DNA from: Sulfurovum sp.
GTDB lineage: Bacteria > Campylobacterota > Campylobacteria > Campylobacterales > Sulfurovaceae
Length of the DNA: 14,694 bases
Direction of reading: 5' to 3'
Assembly (NCBI GenBank): GCA_015493425.1
Contig: WGDG01000141.1
Span: 1 to 14,694 of the forward strand
Of the stretch, positions 5,495 to 12,882 are shown piece after piece. How positions within the stretch are numbered: position 1 is the first letter of the stretch; every line of letters begins with the position of its first letter. Both the position numbers and the translations under genes were made by a program. The notes under the pieces are model-generated. The model worked only from the letters and a program-made list of their open reading frames with translations, searched no databases and was not told the DNA's origin.

Positions 5495-6426
5495 GTTTTC
5501 TGATATTTGTCATTGCCATGGGTGTACTCATCTGGGGTGCTGAAATGCTAATCCATCAGAGTGAAAAGATCGCCCTGCGTTTCGACATTCCCGAATTCAT
5601 CATCGGTGCCACACTCATAGCACTCGGAACTTCCCTGCCGGAAATGGCAGCCAGTGTCGCGGCAAGCGCTTCAGACAAGCCGGAAATTGCCATATCAAAC
5701 GTTATTGGTAGTAATATTCTCAATATTACACTGGTACTTGCTTCGGTATTTCTTGTTGCCAGAAACATCAAGCCCGATCGTGACTTTTTTGCAAAGGACA
5801 GCACTTGGGCTCTCATGCCTGTTTTCGTCTTTATTCTGATGATCATGGACGGTGTCATTTCGCGTTTTGATGCCATACTGCTTATGCTCATGATGGGGGC
5901 ATACCTTCTGTTTCTCGTACAGGATGCAAAGAGTCTTCCCGAAGAGGAAGAACTCGAAGAACTGGCCAAAGAGCCCTTCTCATGGCCTCTGTCACTGCTG
6001 ATGCTCTCCATTGGTTTCGTACTTGTCATCGTAGGTGCGCATTTTACGGTTGAAAGCGCTTCAGATATTGCCAAAAGTTTTGGCGTTTCAGAGTGGGTCA
6101 TCGGTATTATTATGATCTCTCTTGGTACATCCCTTCCCGAGCTTGTCGTCAGTATTTCCGCTTCTATCAAAGGTAAAGTCGATATGGCCATCGGGAATAT
6201 CATAGGTTCGAACATGGCCAATACTTCCGTCGTTCTCGGTGCAGCGGCACTGACGAAACCCATGCCGCTGGATTCACTCAAATACAGCTTCGACATTACC
6301 ACAATGCTTGTCGCTACCCTTATTCTGGTCTTTCTGACTGCCAACAAACTCTACACAAAATCTGCCGGAATTGCCCTTGTCATCATTCTTGGACTCTTTT
6401 TGCAGCATACTTTGCAAAGTATGTAA
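5491..6426 (+). CDS. Calcium/sodium antiporter family (CaCA, YrbG-like)
   Basis: An inner-membrane cation/Ca2+ exchanger of 311 residues with about ten hydrophobic segments. The duplicated alpha repeats are clear: GATLIALGTSLPE (39-51) with SNVIGSN (69-75), and GIIMISLGTSLPE (205-217) with GNIIGSN (235-241). Each carries the ion-binding Glu of GTSLPE and the Asn of GSN. A short acidic loop (EEEELEELAKE, 151-161) divides the halves, as in the bacterial YrbG type and unlike eukaryotic exchangers with large regulatory loops. Its ATG overlaps the ybeY stop (ATGA), and AAAGGAGGATGAAGC supplies the ribosome site within ybeY. The true ion specificity cannot be read from sequence. The last six codons before the stop are written in an 18-nt perfect palindrome. 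Confidence 0.93.
   Translation: MSFLIFVIAMGVLIWGAEMLIHQSEKIALRFDIPEFIIGATLIALGTSLPEMAASVAASASDKPEIAISNVIGSNILNITLVLASVFLVARNIKPDRDFFAKDSTWALMPVFVFILMIMDGVISRFDAILLMLMMGAYLLFLVQDAKSLPEEEELEELAKEPFSWPLSLLMLSIGFVLVIVGAHFTVESASDIAKSFGVSEWVIGIIMISLGTSLPELVVSISASIKGKVDMAIGNIIGSNMANTSVVLGAAALTKPMPLDSLKYSFDITTMLVATLILVFLTANKLYTKSAGIALVIILGLFLQHTLQSM
6406..6423. repeat. 18-nt perfect palindrome at the 3' end of the antiporter gene
   Basis: CATACTTTG and CAAAGTATG are exact reverse complements with no spacer. The element encodes the last six residues (His-Thr-Leu-Gln-Ser-Met) of the antiporter and ends just before its TAA. No T-run follows, so it is not a classical terminator. Confidence 0.6.
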
Positions 6427-6442
6427 TCCATCATCTACCACG

Positions 6443-6476
6443 CTGTCATCCCGTACTTGATGCAGGATCTTGGCAG
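6443..6476. repeat. REP-like imperfect palindrome between convergent genes
   Basis: CTGTCA (6443-6448) pairs with TGGCAG (6471-6476), and TCCCGTA (6449-6455) pairs with TGCAGGA (6461-6467) with one mismatch and a wobble; the loop is CTTGA and TCT bulges. The motif GTCATCCCG-tACTTGAT-…GGATCT matches, from memory, a widespread intergenic palindrome family (GTCATCCCGGACTTGATCCGGGATCT-like) known from many bacterial genomes. It lies in the 67-nt gap between the antiporter stop and the mrdA stop and could terminate both transcripts or protect their 3' ends. Confidence 0.55.
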
Positions 6477-6493
6477 TGCGATGATCGAGGCAT

Positions 6494-8440
6494 CTAAAAC
6501 AAATCCAGCTGAGGCGCTCTTTTTTTATCTCTTATCTTTTTGGGCTGTATATTTTTTACAGATTTTTCCACGGCGGCATTGGTCTCTTCAGCTTTTTTCT
6601 TCACTATTTTTCTTTCCGGTTGTTTTGCCGCATCAATCTTCTGTACCGGTTTGTCACTGAAATAATTGTGTGCATAAAGCCACTTGTATATCTTTGCGGC
6701 AATAGGTCCGGAAGTACTTCCCCCATGACCACCGTGTTCCACCAGTACCGTTACAACAAATTGTGGATTTTTATAGGGTGCATATGTCGTGATCCAGGCA
6801 TGTGAACGGTGAAAATAGGCAAGTTCAGATTCTTTCAGACGCCTTACTGTCGACTGGGGAATCGACGTTACCTGTGATGTTCCTGTTTTCCCCGCTACAA
6901 TTATCGGCAGCTTATGCATCGTACGGTATGCCGTTCCTCCAAGTGTATTACACACATCATACATCCCCCTTCTGATCTCACCAATAGAATATGGGTTAAA
7001 AGCAATGGGTTTGATAATCGGCTTGGTAGCATTCCCGTCAACCAGTTTTGCCACTCTTGGCGTTACAAGATTTCCTGTTGCCACCAGAGCCGTATAGCGT
7101 GCCACCTGCAGGGGTGTTACGGAGTCATATCCCTGTCCGATGGCAGAAATGACAGTCTCGCCTTTGTACCATGGCTGTTTAAATCGGCGCATTTTCCATG
7201 CTTTATCCGGAATCACCCCGTTAAATTCTCTTGGGAGGTCAACACCTGTTTTGACCCCCAGTCCAAAAGAACGCAAATTTTTTGCCATGGCATCGATACC
7301 TACTTTCAGACTTTTTTTGTAAAAATAGACATCACACGACTGCATAATCGCCTTGCGAAGATCTACCGTACCATGTCCGCTATGCTTCCAGCACCGGAAT
7401 TTGTGTTTGCTGTTTCCGATTGTCATTGAACCGTTACAAAATTCCGTACTTCTCAAAATTCCCGGTTTGGCTTTGTCAAATGCCAGTGCCATCCCCATTT
7501 TTATGGAAGAGCCGGGAGGGTAGGTTCCATGGGTGATCTTGTTGGTAAAAGGGTGTGCCAGATCTTCCTGCAGTGCTCTCCAGTCTTTGACACTGATGCC
7601 TCCGACAAAAAGATTGGGATCATACGCAGGGTAACTGACAGCCGCAACGATCTCGCCGGTTGTACGCATCACAATCGCCACACCGGTCTCTTTCATTTTT
7701 GCAAACGCTTCATAAATCATTTGCTGCAGTGCAATATCGATGTTGAGGGTAAGGTTTTTGTTGTCTTTCGGCGGTACCTTCTTCAAAACTTCAATCGCTT
7801 TATTGGTTGCGGTCACTTTATTGATGATATAACCGAGTTCGCCTTCAAGCACCTTGTTATAGTAACGTTCGAGGCCGCTTTTGCCTACTTTGCCAACCAC
7901 ATCAACCACAGGATCAGCAGCGTTTTCTTTTTTGTTAGAGCGGCCGGTATAACCTATAATATGCGCAGCATAGCGACCATACGGATAGTAGCGTTTTGTC
8001 TCTGCATCTATTTTTATTTCAGGGAAAAGACTCAGTTTTGCATAGGCACCCATCATATCAGCATAAGGAATAAAATCTACCACTTTAATGAACTTGTGAT
8101 TGTAGGGAGAACTCTGTTTTTTATACACCTTCTTCATCATGGTGATATTCAGATCAGGAAACGCTTCATGCAATGCATCTGCAATCTCTTTCACACGGGG
8201 GCTGTCCGCTTTCAAATGCGGCTTGATGGAAATAGAAAAACCGATCTGGTTCATTGCCAGCAGATTACCGTTGACATCGGTAATCTCGCCACGCACCGGC
8301 TTGATAAACTCCTTGCGTTCAATATTCTCTTTTGCAAGTTCCTCATAATAGTAATTCGATTTGATACTTAAATGATACAGCCGGACGATCATCCCCGCCC
8401 AGATCAACATAAAGATCAAAATCACCAAAAAATATCTCAC
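6494..8440 (-). CDS. mrdA: Penicillin-binding protein 2 (elongasome transpeptidase)
   Basis: A class B PBP that cross-links peptidoglycan during rod elongation, anchored in the inner membrane with its catalytic domain in the periplasm. The 648 residues comprise a membrane anchor (1-20), the non-penicillin-binding region with FIKPVRGEITDVNGNLLA (45-62), and the transpeptidase domain with PPGSSIKMG (catalytic Ser311, Lys314), SCD (368-370) and KTG (518-520). After about residue 597 comes a Lys/Glu/Ala-rich tail, perhaps flexible, that E. coli PBP2 lacks in this form. The start is GTG at 8440, overlapping the TGA of the upstream membrane-protein gene (GTGA). It is the last gene of the envelope cluster. 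The partner RodA is not in the window. Confidence 0.95.
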   Translation of the reverse strand: MRYFLVILIFMLIWAGMIVRLYHLSIKSNYYYEELAKENIERKEFIKPVRGEITDVNGNLLAMNQIGFSISIKPHLKADSPRVKEIADALHEAFPDLNITMMKKVYKKQSSPYNHKFIKVVDFIPYADMMGAYAKLSLFPEIKIDAETKRYYPYGRYAAHIIGYTGRSNKKENAADPVVDVVGKVGKSGLERYYNKVLEGELGYIINKVTATNKAIEVLKKVPPKDNKNLTLNIDIALQQMIYEAFAKMKETGVAIVMRTTGEIVAAVSYPAYDPNLFVGGISVKDWRALQEDLAHPFTNKITHGTYPPGSSIKMGMALAFDKAKPGILRSTEFCNGSMTIGNSKHKFRCWKHSGHGTVDLRKAIMQSCDVYFYKKSLKVGIDAMAKNLRSFGLGVKTGVDLPREFNGVIPDKAWKMRRFKQPWYKGETVISAIGQGYDSVTPLQVARYTALVATGNLVTPRVAKLVDGNATKPIIKPIAFNPYSIGEIRRGMYDVCNTLGGTAYRTMHKLPIIVAGKTGTSQVTSIPQSTVRRLKESELAYFHRSHAWITTYAPYKNPQFVVTVLVEHGGHGGSTSGPIAAKIYKWLYAHNYFSDKPVQKIDAAKQPERKIVKKKAEETNAAVEKSVKNIQPKKIRDKKRAPQLDLF

Positions 8441-8883
8441 AGCATCACCGCCACAAGCAAATCGACGATCAGAGGATAGAACAGAATTTCATCAAGCCTG
8501 ATAATATGGGTCTGAAAAATAAAATCATACACCATTAAAACAGCGAAATAGACAAGATCAATCATCAGAACAGTCAAAAACGGTGTACAGACCTTGCATT
8601 TTCGAAAATGGTTCAAGTGTGGATAAATAAAAATATATACCAGCAAAATGGCAATAGAAATAAGCAAAAACGGTAAAGAGAGATTGATATCCATATTGAT
8701 AAGATAGATCAGTGAAAGCAGGATATAGGACCATTTCCCCTCTTCGATTCCCCGGATAAGCATATAGCCGACAACACCGAAAAAAAGCGGTAAAAACACA
8801 TAAATGGAAATCAACATCGGATAAAAAAGCACAAAAAGGATTACCAGTATCCACATAATGAGCTTTCGTATTGCAGATGCCAT
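8437..8883 (-). CDS. Small multi-pass membrane protein, MreD-like position
   Basis: A 148-residue, very hydrophobic protein with about five predicted membrane segments: residues 8-22, 24-42, 52-64, 69-88 and 101-121, with a further hydrophobic stretch at the C-terminus. I recognise no catalytic motif. A short loop contains Cys96 and Cys99 (KCKVC). It directly precedes and overlaps the PBP2 gene, which is where MreD-type elongasome proteins often lie; from memory, C. jejuni has an integral membrane protein in the same place (Cj0651). A role in rod-shape machinery is therefore an inference from position, size and topology, not from motifs. ATG at 8883 lies 5 nt after the stop of the acetyltransferase gene, and AAGG lies within that gene's last codons. 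Confidence 0.8.
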   Translation of the reverse strand: MASAIRKLIMWILVILFVLFYPMLISIYVFLPLFFGVVGYMLIRGIEEGKWSYILLSLIYLINMDINLSLPFLLISIAILLVYIFIYPHLNHFRKCKVCTPFLTVLMIDLVYFAVLMVYDFIFQTHIIRLDEILFYPLIVDLLVAVML

Positions 8884-8888
8884 AATGG

Positions 8889-9350
8889 TTATACCTTGTA
8901 AACCAAAGCCACTTCATTACAGACAGGAAAATGGATACACTTAATACAGTCTGCCCATATCTTGTGTTCGGGGATCACTTCTTTGTCAATTTCCCGGAAA
9001 CCAAGTTTTTTGAAAAACTCCGGCAGATACGTAAGCACCAGGACATCCTCTTTTACGCCGAGGGTACGTGCTTCCTCCAGCGTGAACTCCACCATGCGCT
9101 TGCCGATATGCTTCCCCCTGTAGGCTTCATCAACAATCAGACTGCGTATTTCAGCCAGCCTGACCGAATGAATATGCAATGCCGTATAACCGACGAGCTT
9201 CTCACCCTCTTTGGCAAGGACATAGGAGCGTATATTGGTTGCCACTTCATCTTCACTGCGATTCAGAATAGTTCCGTCTTTGACCTTCTCTGCCACCAGT
9301 GCCTGCATCGCAGGGATATCATCCAGTTTTGCCTTGACCAGTTCTATCAC
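8889..9350 (-). CDS. argA: GNAT acetyltransferase, short ArgA-type N-acetylglutamate synthase
   Basis: The 153 residues form one GNAT domain. The acetyl-CoA loop is YRGKHIGKRM (77-86), with His81 where the first Gly of R-x-x-G-x-G usually sits. Strand LVGYTALHIH (52-61) and RSLIVDEAYRG (69-79) fit the fold. The C-terminal pattern KIWADCIKCIHFPVC (Cys135, Cys138, Cys144) then NEVAL is what I remember from stand-alone N-acetylglutamate synthases that lack the amino-acid-kinase domain of E. coli ArgA; they start arginine synthesis from glutamate and acetyl-CoA. The start is GTG at 9350, overlapping the engB stop as GTGA. The family is sure, the substrate is probable. The location inside an envelope operon says nothing about arginine. 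Confidence 0.75.
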   Translation of the reverse strand: MIELVKAKLDDIPAMQALVAEKVKDGTILNRSEDEVATNIRSYVLAKEGEKLVGYTALHIHSVRLAEIRSLIVDEAYRGKHIGKRMVEFTLEEARTLGVKEDVLVLTYLPEFFKKLGFREIDKEVIPEHKIWADCIKCIHFPVCNEVALVYKV

Positions 9351-9985
9351 GCCTCGGTATCCTCTTTTTTCTTTTGGCTGAAATCGATTCCGAAAATAGT
9401 AGAAAGTATCTCTTTATGTACGCGGTCAAATCCGCTCTTTTTAAGATTTGAGACAGTAATCGAACCCGGAAACTCCCGTTTGAGTTTGTTTCTCTCTTTC
9501 TGATTGAGCTTGTCAATTTTGGTAAACACAGTCAGATAACGCTGATCCGGCCGAATAAATTCTGAAATATATGCTTCCACATCGTCATCGATCTTTGCAT
9601 GCGGATGACGGGCATCACGCAAATGGATATACAGCCGAATGGAAACACGCTGTTCAATAAACTCTACCAGATTGCGCTGCCACACCTCTTTGAGCGATTT
9701 GGAGACTTTTGCATAACCAAACCCCGGAAGATCGACAAAACGCACAGGGTAACTCTGACCATCGTAAAGGTAACGGGTTTCAAAAAAGTTGATCAACTGT
9801 GTCTTTCCCGGTGTTGCTGAACTTTTGGCAAGATTTTTACGCTGTGTCAGCCCGTTGAGAGTAGAACTCTTTCCTACATTTGAACGCCCCAGAAAGACCA
9901 CTTCGCTCATATCTTCAGGAAGCGAATCGGCAATGCTCTGTGCAGACTTGATAAATTCGGCTTCTACTATGCGTGGATTACTCAC
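9347..9985 (-). CDS. engB: Ribosome biogenesis GTPase EngB (YsxC/YihA)
   Basis: An essential Era-like GTPase that assists 50S subunit assembly. Numbering from the chosen start: P-loop GRSNVGKSS (33-41), switch region SATPGKTQ (56-63), DLPGFGYAK (85-93) and TKIDK (155-159), all G motifs in order. The usual EngB length is about 200 residues; 212 here. The frame extends to 10048 inside lptA, but the domain normally begins a few residues before the I/V-E-A-E-F segment. GTG at 9985 (V-S-N-P-R-I-V-E) has GGAG 7 nt upstream and overlaps the end of lptA by 8 nt. It overlaps the acetyltransferase gene at the other end. Translation therefore looks coupled on both sides. Confidence 0.94.
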   Translation of the reverse strand: MSNPRIVEAEFIKSAQSIADSLPEDMSEVVFLGRSNVGKSSTLNGLTQRKNLAKSSATPGKTQLINFFETRYLYDGQSYPVRFVDLPGFGYAKVSKSLKEVWQRNLVEFIEQRVSIRLYIHLRDARHPHAKIDDDVEAYISEFIRPDQRYLTVFTKIDKLNQKERNKLKREFPGSITVSNLKKSGFDRVHKEILSTIFGIDFSQKKKEDTEA

Positions 9986-10451
9986 CTTTTTTCTCCATAT
10001 CGAAAATAAATTTGACCGGCTTTGTACTGTCTCCCTTGACATTGGCATTACCCGTTGTCATATCAAGAACGATCTCATTGCCGTTTACATGCCGCTTGTT
10101 GACCAAATCATCTATAGCGGCATTGCCTGTAAGAATATATTCGGATTTTTTCGGAAGGTAGGTTACCCTGTCCGCTTTTCCCTTATAGAGCGCATTTTTC
10201 TGATACAGTTCAAACGTTACATTCCCTTCTGCCACATACTTTTTTGTCTCGTTATTCTCGTTGAAGTAAACAATAATCTCTGCACCGTGTATCCAGTCTT
10301 TCAACTTGGTCACTTTTGCATTGCCGATGAAATGGATCTCTTTTTTACTGTCGTATGCTTTCATCTTATCTGAGGTAACCTGTACCTTCTGCGCAAACAG
10401 TACCATTGTCAGTCCCAGCACCGGCAGGGCAAAACGCAGCACACTTCTCAT
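9978..10451 (-). CDS. lptA: LPS transport periplasmic protein LptA (OstA-like)
   Basis: A 157-residue exported protein: a signal peptide of about 20 residues ending LFA, then one OstA/LptA beta-jellyroll domain. Recognisable features are QVTSDKMKAYDSKKEIHFIG (24-43), the repeating GNAKV, EGNVTF and TGNAAI beta turns, and a C-terminal PVKFIFD strand. LptA links the inner-membrane Lpt complex to LptD and forms the bridge that carries LPS across the periplasm. It starts 3 nt after the lptC stop, with AAGGAG 7 nt before ATG formed by the last lptC codons. The neighbours lptC and kdsC (KDO for the LPS core) support the assignment. It is short compared with E. coli LptA (185). Confidence 0.88.
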   Translation of the reverse strand: MRSVLRFALPVLGLTMVLFAQKVQVTSDKMKAYDSKKEIHFIGNAKVTKLKDWIHGAEIIVYFNENNETKKYVAEGNVTFELYQKNALYKGKADRVTYLPKKSEYILTGNAAIDDLVNKRHVNGNEIVLDMTTGNANVKGDSTKPVKFIFDMEKKGE

Positions 10452-10454
10452 CGG

Positions 10455-10991
10455 CTACTCCTTTGTTTCATTGGTTTCATTCGTTTCCGCAGTATGCAGC
10501 ACGGCATCTATCATCGTTGCATACGCCTCTTTGCTTTTGGTATTATAGCGCAATGTCGCACCATGCATCACATCTTCTCCCCGATATGCCGTAAAGGGTG
10601 ACGGAACGTATAGCACTTCATATTTTTTGTCATAATAGGCATGCTGAGTATAGTAGTCAAACCCTGCTGCTTGATGGAGTGAGACATTCCCGTCAAGATA
10701 GATCAGATTCCCCCGATAGGTTCCTCTGTCAGCCAGCAGCTCTTTGATCGTATCATTATAGTAACGTAGATGCTCTACCTTCAATATGCCCCCTGCACGT
10801 ACACCATGGGCGGCAAAACTGACACCGACACGTTTTTGGGGCGTAACCTCTGTAAATGTCGTATCGGTAAATTCAAGTTCTTTGTTATCTGATGCTGTTT
10901 TACTGTTGTGCTCATGCAGCTTTGTTGTCATGGTGACAGCTGATGTCAGTACAATCAGCACGACAAGCAGCAGTTCAAATTTCAATCCCAT
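10455..10991 (-). CDS. lptC: LPS export protein LptC
   Basis: A 178-residue bitopic protein: one N-terminal membrane segment (about 5-22), then a periplasmic LptC-type beta-jellyroll. The LptC/YrbK family is divergent; the assignment rests on topology, the pattern ELEFTDTTFTEVTPQ (38-52), ADRGTYRGNLIYLDGNVSLH (87-106) and the location between kdsC and lptA. LptC takes LPS from LptBFG and hands it to LptA. Its ATG at 10991 overlaps the end of kdsC by 10 nt. The C-terminus ends in a small repeat, ETNETNETKE, encoded by three 9-bp units. The ABC-transporter subunits LptB, F and G are not in this window. Confidence 0.82.
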   Translation of the reverse strand: MGLKFELLLVVLIVLTSAVTMTTKLHEHNSKTASDNKELEFTDTTFTEVTPQKRVGVSFAAHGVRAGGILKVEHLRYYNDTIKELLADRGTYRGNLIYLDGNVSLHQAAGFDYYTQHAYYDKKYEVLYVPSPFTAYRGEDVMHGATLRYNTKSKEAYATMIDAVLHTAETNETNETKE

Positions 10992-11479
10992 AATGCCAGA
11001 TACTGCTTTTCGAGTCCCTCTTTTTTAATCAGGTACTCAATCATTTCACGCACAGCACCGTCACCGCCGCGTTTGGTCAGAATAACATCGGCAATCTTGT
11101 CCACATAGGCACTGGCATCCTGCGGTACAAAAGAGAGTTTTGCCGCTTTAAGCATCGAAATGTCATTAAGATCATCTCCGATAGCCGCAACATTTTCCAT
11201 ATTCAAATCAAGCTTCTCAAGCAGTGATGCAAGGATCTCTCGCTTGTTGTCCACCCCTTGGTAAAAGTGTTCAATGCGAAGCTCTTCTGCACGGCGTGCA
11301 ACGATCTTAGAGCTTCGTCCGGTAATGATTGCCACCTGTTTCCCCAACCGTCTCCAGCTTGCAATCGCCAAACCGTCTTTGACATTGAATGACTTGATCT
11401 CATCACCGGTTTCACTGTAGGTAATGCGGCTGTCGGTCATGGTTCCGTCAACGTCAAGCACAATAAGTTCGATGCTCAC
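10982..11479 (-). CDS. kdsC: 3-deoxy-D-manno-octulosonate 8-phosphate phosphatase (KdsC-like)
   Basis: HAD-superfamily phosphatase of 165 residues without a cap domain, the tetrameric KdsC type. Catalytic motifs are DVDGT (9-13, nucleophile Asp9 and acid Asp11), ITGRSS (52-57), Lys79 in NKRE, and GDDLNDISM (101-109). It is expected to hydrolyse KDO-8-phosphate to KDO for the LPS inner core, in the cytoplasm. The C-terminal RGGDGAVREMIEYLI is typical of KdsC. The start is GTG at 11479, overlapping the hisB stop as GTGA. Placement next to lptC and lptA matches the yrbI-yrbK-yrbN order of E. coli. Other cap-less HAD phosphatases such as sialic-acid phosphatases share these motifs, but context favours KDO. 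Confidence 0.9.
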   Translation of the reverse strand: MSIELIVLDVDGTMTDSRITYSETGDEIKSFNVKDGLAIASWRRLGKQVAIITGRSSKIVARRAEELRIEHFYQGVDNKREILASLLEKLDLNMENVAAIGDDLNDISMLKAAKLSFVPQDASAYVDKIADVILTKRGGDGAVREMIEYLIKKEGLEKQYLALWD

Positions 11480-12048
11480 AGTACCCCCTTGGTACTTGGA
11501 ATACCCGCATTTTCATTGACTGCTGCCGCACGCCTGAGTGAAACCGCCAGGGCTTTAAACGATGCTTCAATAATATGGTGTTTGTTTTTTCCACGATTAT
11601 AGATCAAGTGCAATGTCAAAGGAAGATTGAACGCAAAAGCACGGAAAAACTCTTCAACCAGTTCTACATCAAAATGACCGACCTTGCCGCCAATAGGCAG
11701 TTCAAAAACCAAAAAGCCGCGGTTGGAAAGGTCAATGTCACATGTAACACTTGCTTCGTCCATCACCACCGTCGCATTCCCGAAACGCTCAATCTGCTTG
11801 ACCGGGTAGATCGCTTCCCTGAGTGCCTGACCGATCACAATGCCTACATCTTCGACAGTATGGTGGTCATCGATATGCGTATCCCCTTTACAGCTTACTT
11901 CAAGATCCATATGGGCATGTTTGGCGAACGCTTCCAGCATATGGTCAAAAAATCCCACACCCGTATCGATGTTTGCATTCCCTTTTCCGTAAAGCTCAAG
12001 TTTTACCGTTATCTGCGTCTCTTTTGTCTCTCTTCGTTTCTCTATCAT
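11476..12048 (-). CDS. hisB: Imidazoleglycerol-phosphate dehydratase, HisB
   Basis: Catalyses the sixth step of histidine synthesis, dehydrating imidazole glycerol phosphate to imidazole acetol phosphate. The 190 residues are the monofunctional form (no histidinol phosphatase domain). Manganese-binding motifs are visible: GVGFFDHML (30-38), HIDDHHTVEDVG (58-69) and KHHIIEASFKALA (156-168). The frame extends to 12102 inside rlpA, but ATG at 12048 (MIEKRRET) is preceded at 6 nt by AAAGG and gives the standard length; ATG at 12054 is too close to that site. The gene starts 14 nt after the rlpA stop and overlaps kdsC. No other histidine gene is present, so it is a biosynthetic gene captured in an envelope operon. 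Confidence 0.95.
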   Translation of the reverse strand: MIEKRRETKETQITVKLELYGKGNANIDTGVGFFDHMLEAFAKHAHMDLEVSCKGDTHIDDHHTVEDVGIVIGQALREAIYPVKQIERFGNATVVMDEASVTCDIDLSNRGFLVFELPIGGKVGHFDVELVEEFFRAFAFNLPLTLHLIYNRGKNKHHIIEASFKALAVSLRRAAAVNENAGIPSTKGVL

Positions 12049-12062
12049 CCTCATCCTTTCGC

Positions 12063-12854
12063 TTATTTTCGAATGATCGGCGCACCTGCCAACCCTTCGC
12101 ACGCTCTAAAGTCACGCGCTTCCTGCTCCGAACCAAAGCCCATCAGCCAGACACGGTAGAGTGTTCGTCCGCTCTCACCGGCATTGTCAAAACGCTTAAT
12201 GACAACACGGTATCTGCCGCCTGTTTGCGCTTCGTAGCGCCGCTTGGTAACAAGTGCACCTTCATACCGGGTAAAGGCTCCAACCTGTAAGCCGAAGTCG
12301 TTCAGTTTCACCCTCTGCACGGTATGGTTTGCTTTTGCTTTGGCAATGGCTGCCCTGGACTGTACCTTGCCGGCAAATCCGACAACTTCTATTTTGACTT
12401 TGGCAATTCCCATTCTGTCCAATCCAAGCTCTTTGCCCGCCGCATAGCTGCAGTCGATGATCCGACCTCTGACAAACGGTCCCCTGTCATTAATACGGAC
12501 AATGGTGCTTTTTCCGTTTTGCAGGTTGGTCACACGTACCATCGTATCCATCGGCCAGGTTTTATGCGCCGCAGTCTTTGCATTCATATTGTAGCGCTCG
12601 CCGTTACTGGTCTGTTTTCCGTGGAAATTGGGACCGTACCAGCTGGAAATTCCCGTCATTGTATCACCCACTTTCACATAGGTAGGACGGTAGGTTTTGC
12701 CCCTGACCGTATAGCAGCGCATTGTAGATTTTTTTCTTGCGGCACTGGTAAATCCGGGCTTGGTATAATGCTTACTGGAACAACCGGCTGCCAAAAGTGC
12801 AAAAAGCAGCAAAAAGACAGTTGACAAGACGCTGAACGAAGCTCTGGGCACCAT
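12063..12854 (-). CDS. rlpA: RlpA-family septal/rare lipoprotein, lytic transglycosylase
   Basis: A 263-residue lipoprotein. The signal peptide ends in lipobox LAAGC (Cys25). The double-psi beta-barrel domain spans about 67-160 (ISSWYGPNFHGKQTSNGERY), with Glu86, His97 and Asp123 at the spacing of the catalytic E120, H131 and D157 of Pseudomonas RlpA, which cleaves denuded glycan strands. A C-terminal SPOR domain (about 186-250, DFGLQVGAFTRYEGA) would bind denuded peptidoglycan at division sites. The frame allows TTG at 12869, but ATG at 12854 gives a proper signal peptide and has AAGG 8 nt upstream. A promoter lies in the 35-nt gap behind the lytic transglycosylase gene. hisB follows after 14 nt. 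Confidence 0.93.
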   Translation of the reverse strand: MVPRASFSVLSTVFLLLFALLAAGCSSKHYTKPGFTSAARKKSTMRCYTVRGKTYRPTYVKVGDTMTGISSWYGPNFHGKQTSNGERYNMNAKTAAHKTWPMDTMVRVTNLQNGKSTIVRINDRGPFVRGRIIDCSYAAGKELGLDRMGIAKVKIEVVGFAGKVQSRAAIAKAKANHTVQRVKLNDFGLQVGAFTRYEGALVTKRRYEAQTGGRYRVVIKRFDNAGESGRTLYRVWLMGFGSEQEARDFRACEGLAGAPIIRK

Positions 12855-12882
12855 GAAAAAACCTTGCAAAAATGAGTAGAAT

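Noticed and set aside
5556..6347. 263-codon open frame on the minus strand opposite the antiporter gene
   Set aside because: Ser/Met/Ile-rich low-complexity translation, antisense to a gene with clear alpha-repeat motifs and overlap with its upstream partner; a codon-bias shadow.
7529..8371. 280-codon plus-strand open frame opposite mrdA
   Set aside because: Antisense to a PBP2 gene with all transpeptidase motifs; the Phe/His/Cys-rich translation resembles no family.
11575..12159. 194-codon plus-strand frame across hisB and the end of rlpA
   Set aside because: Antisense to two strongly supported genes, no ribosome site or family resemblance.
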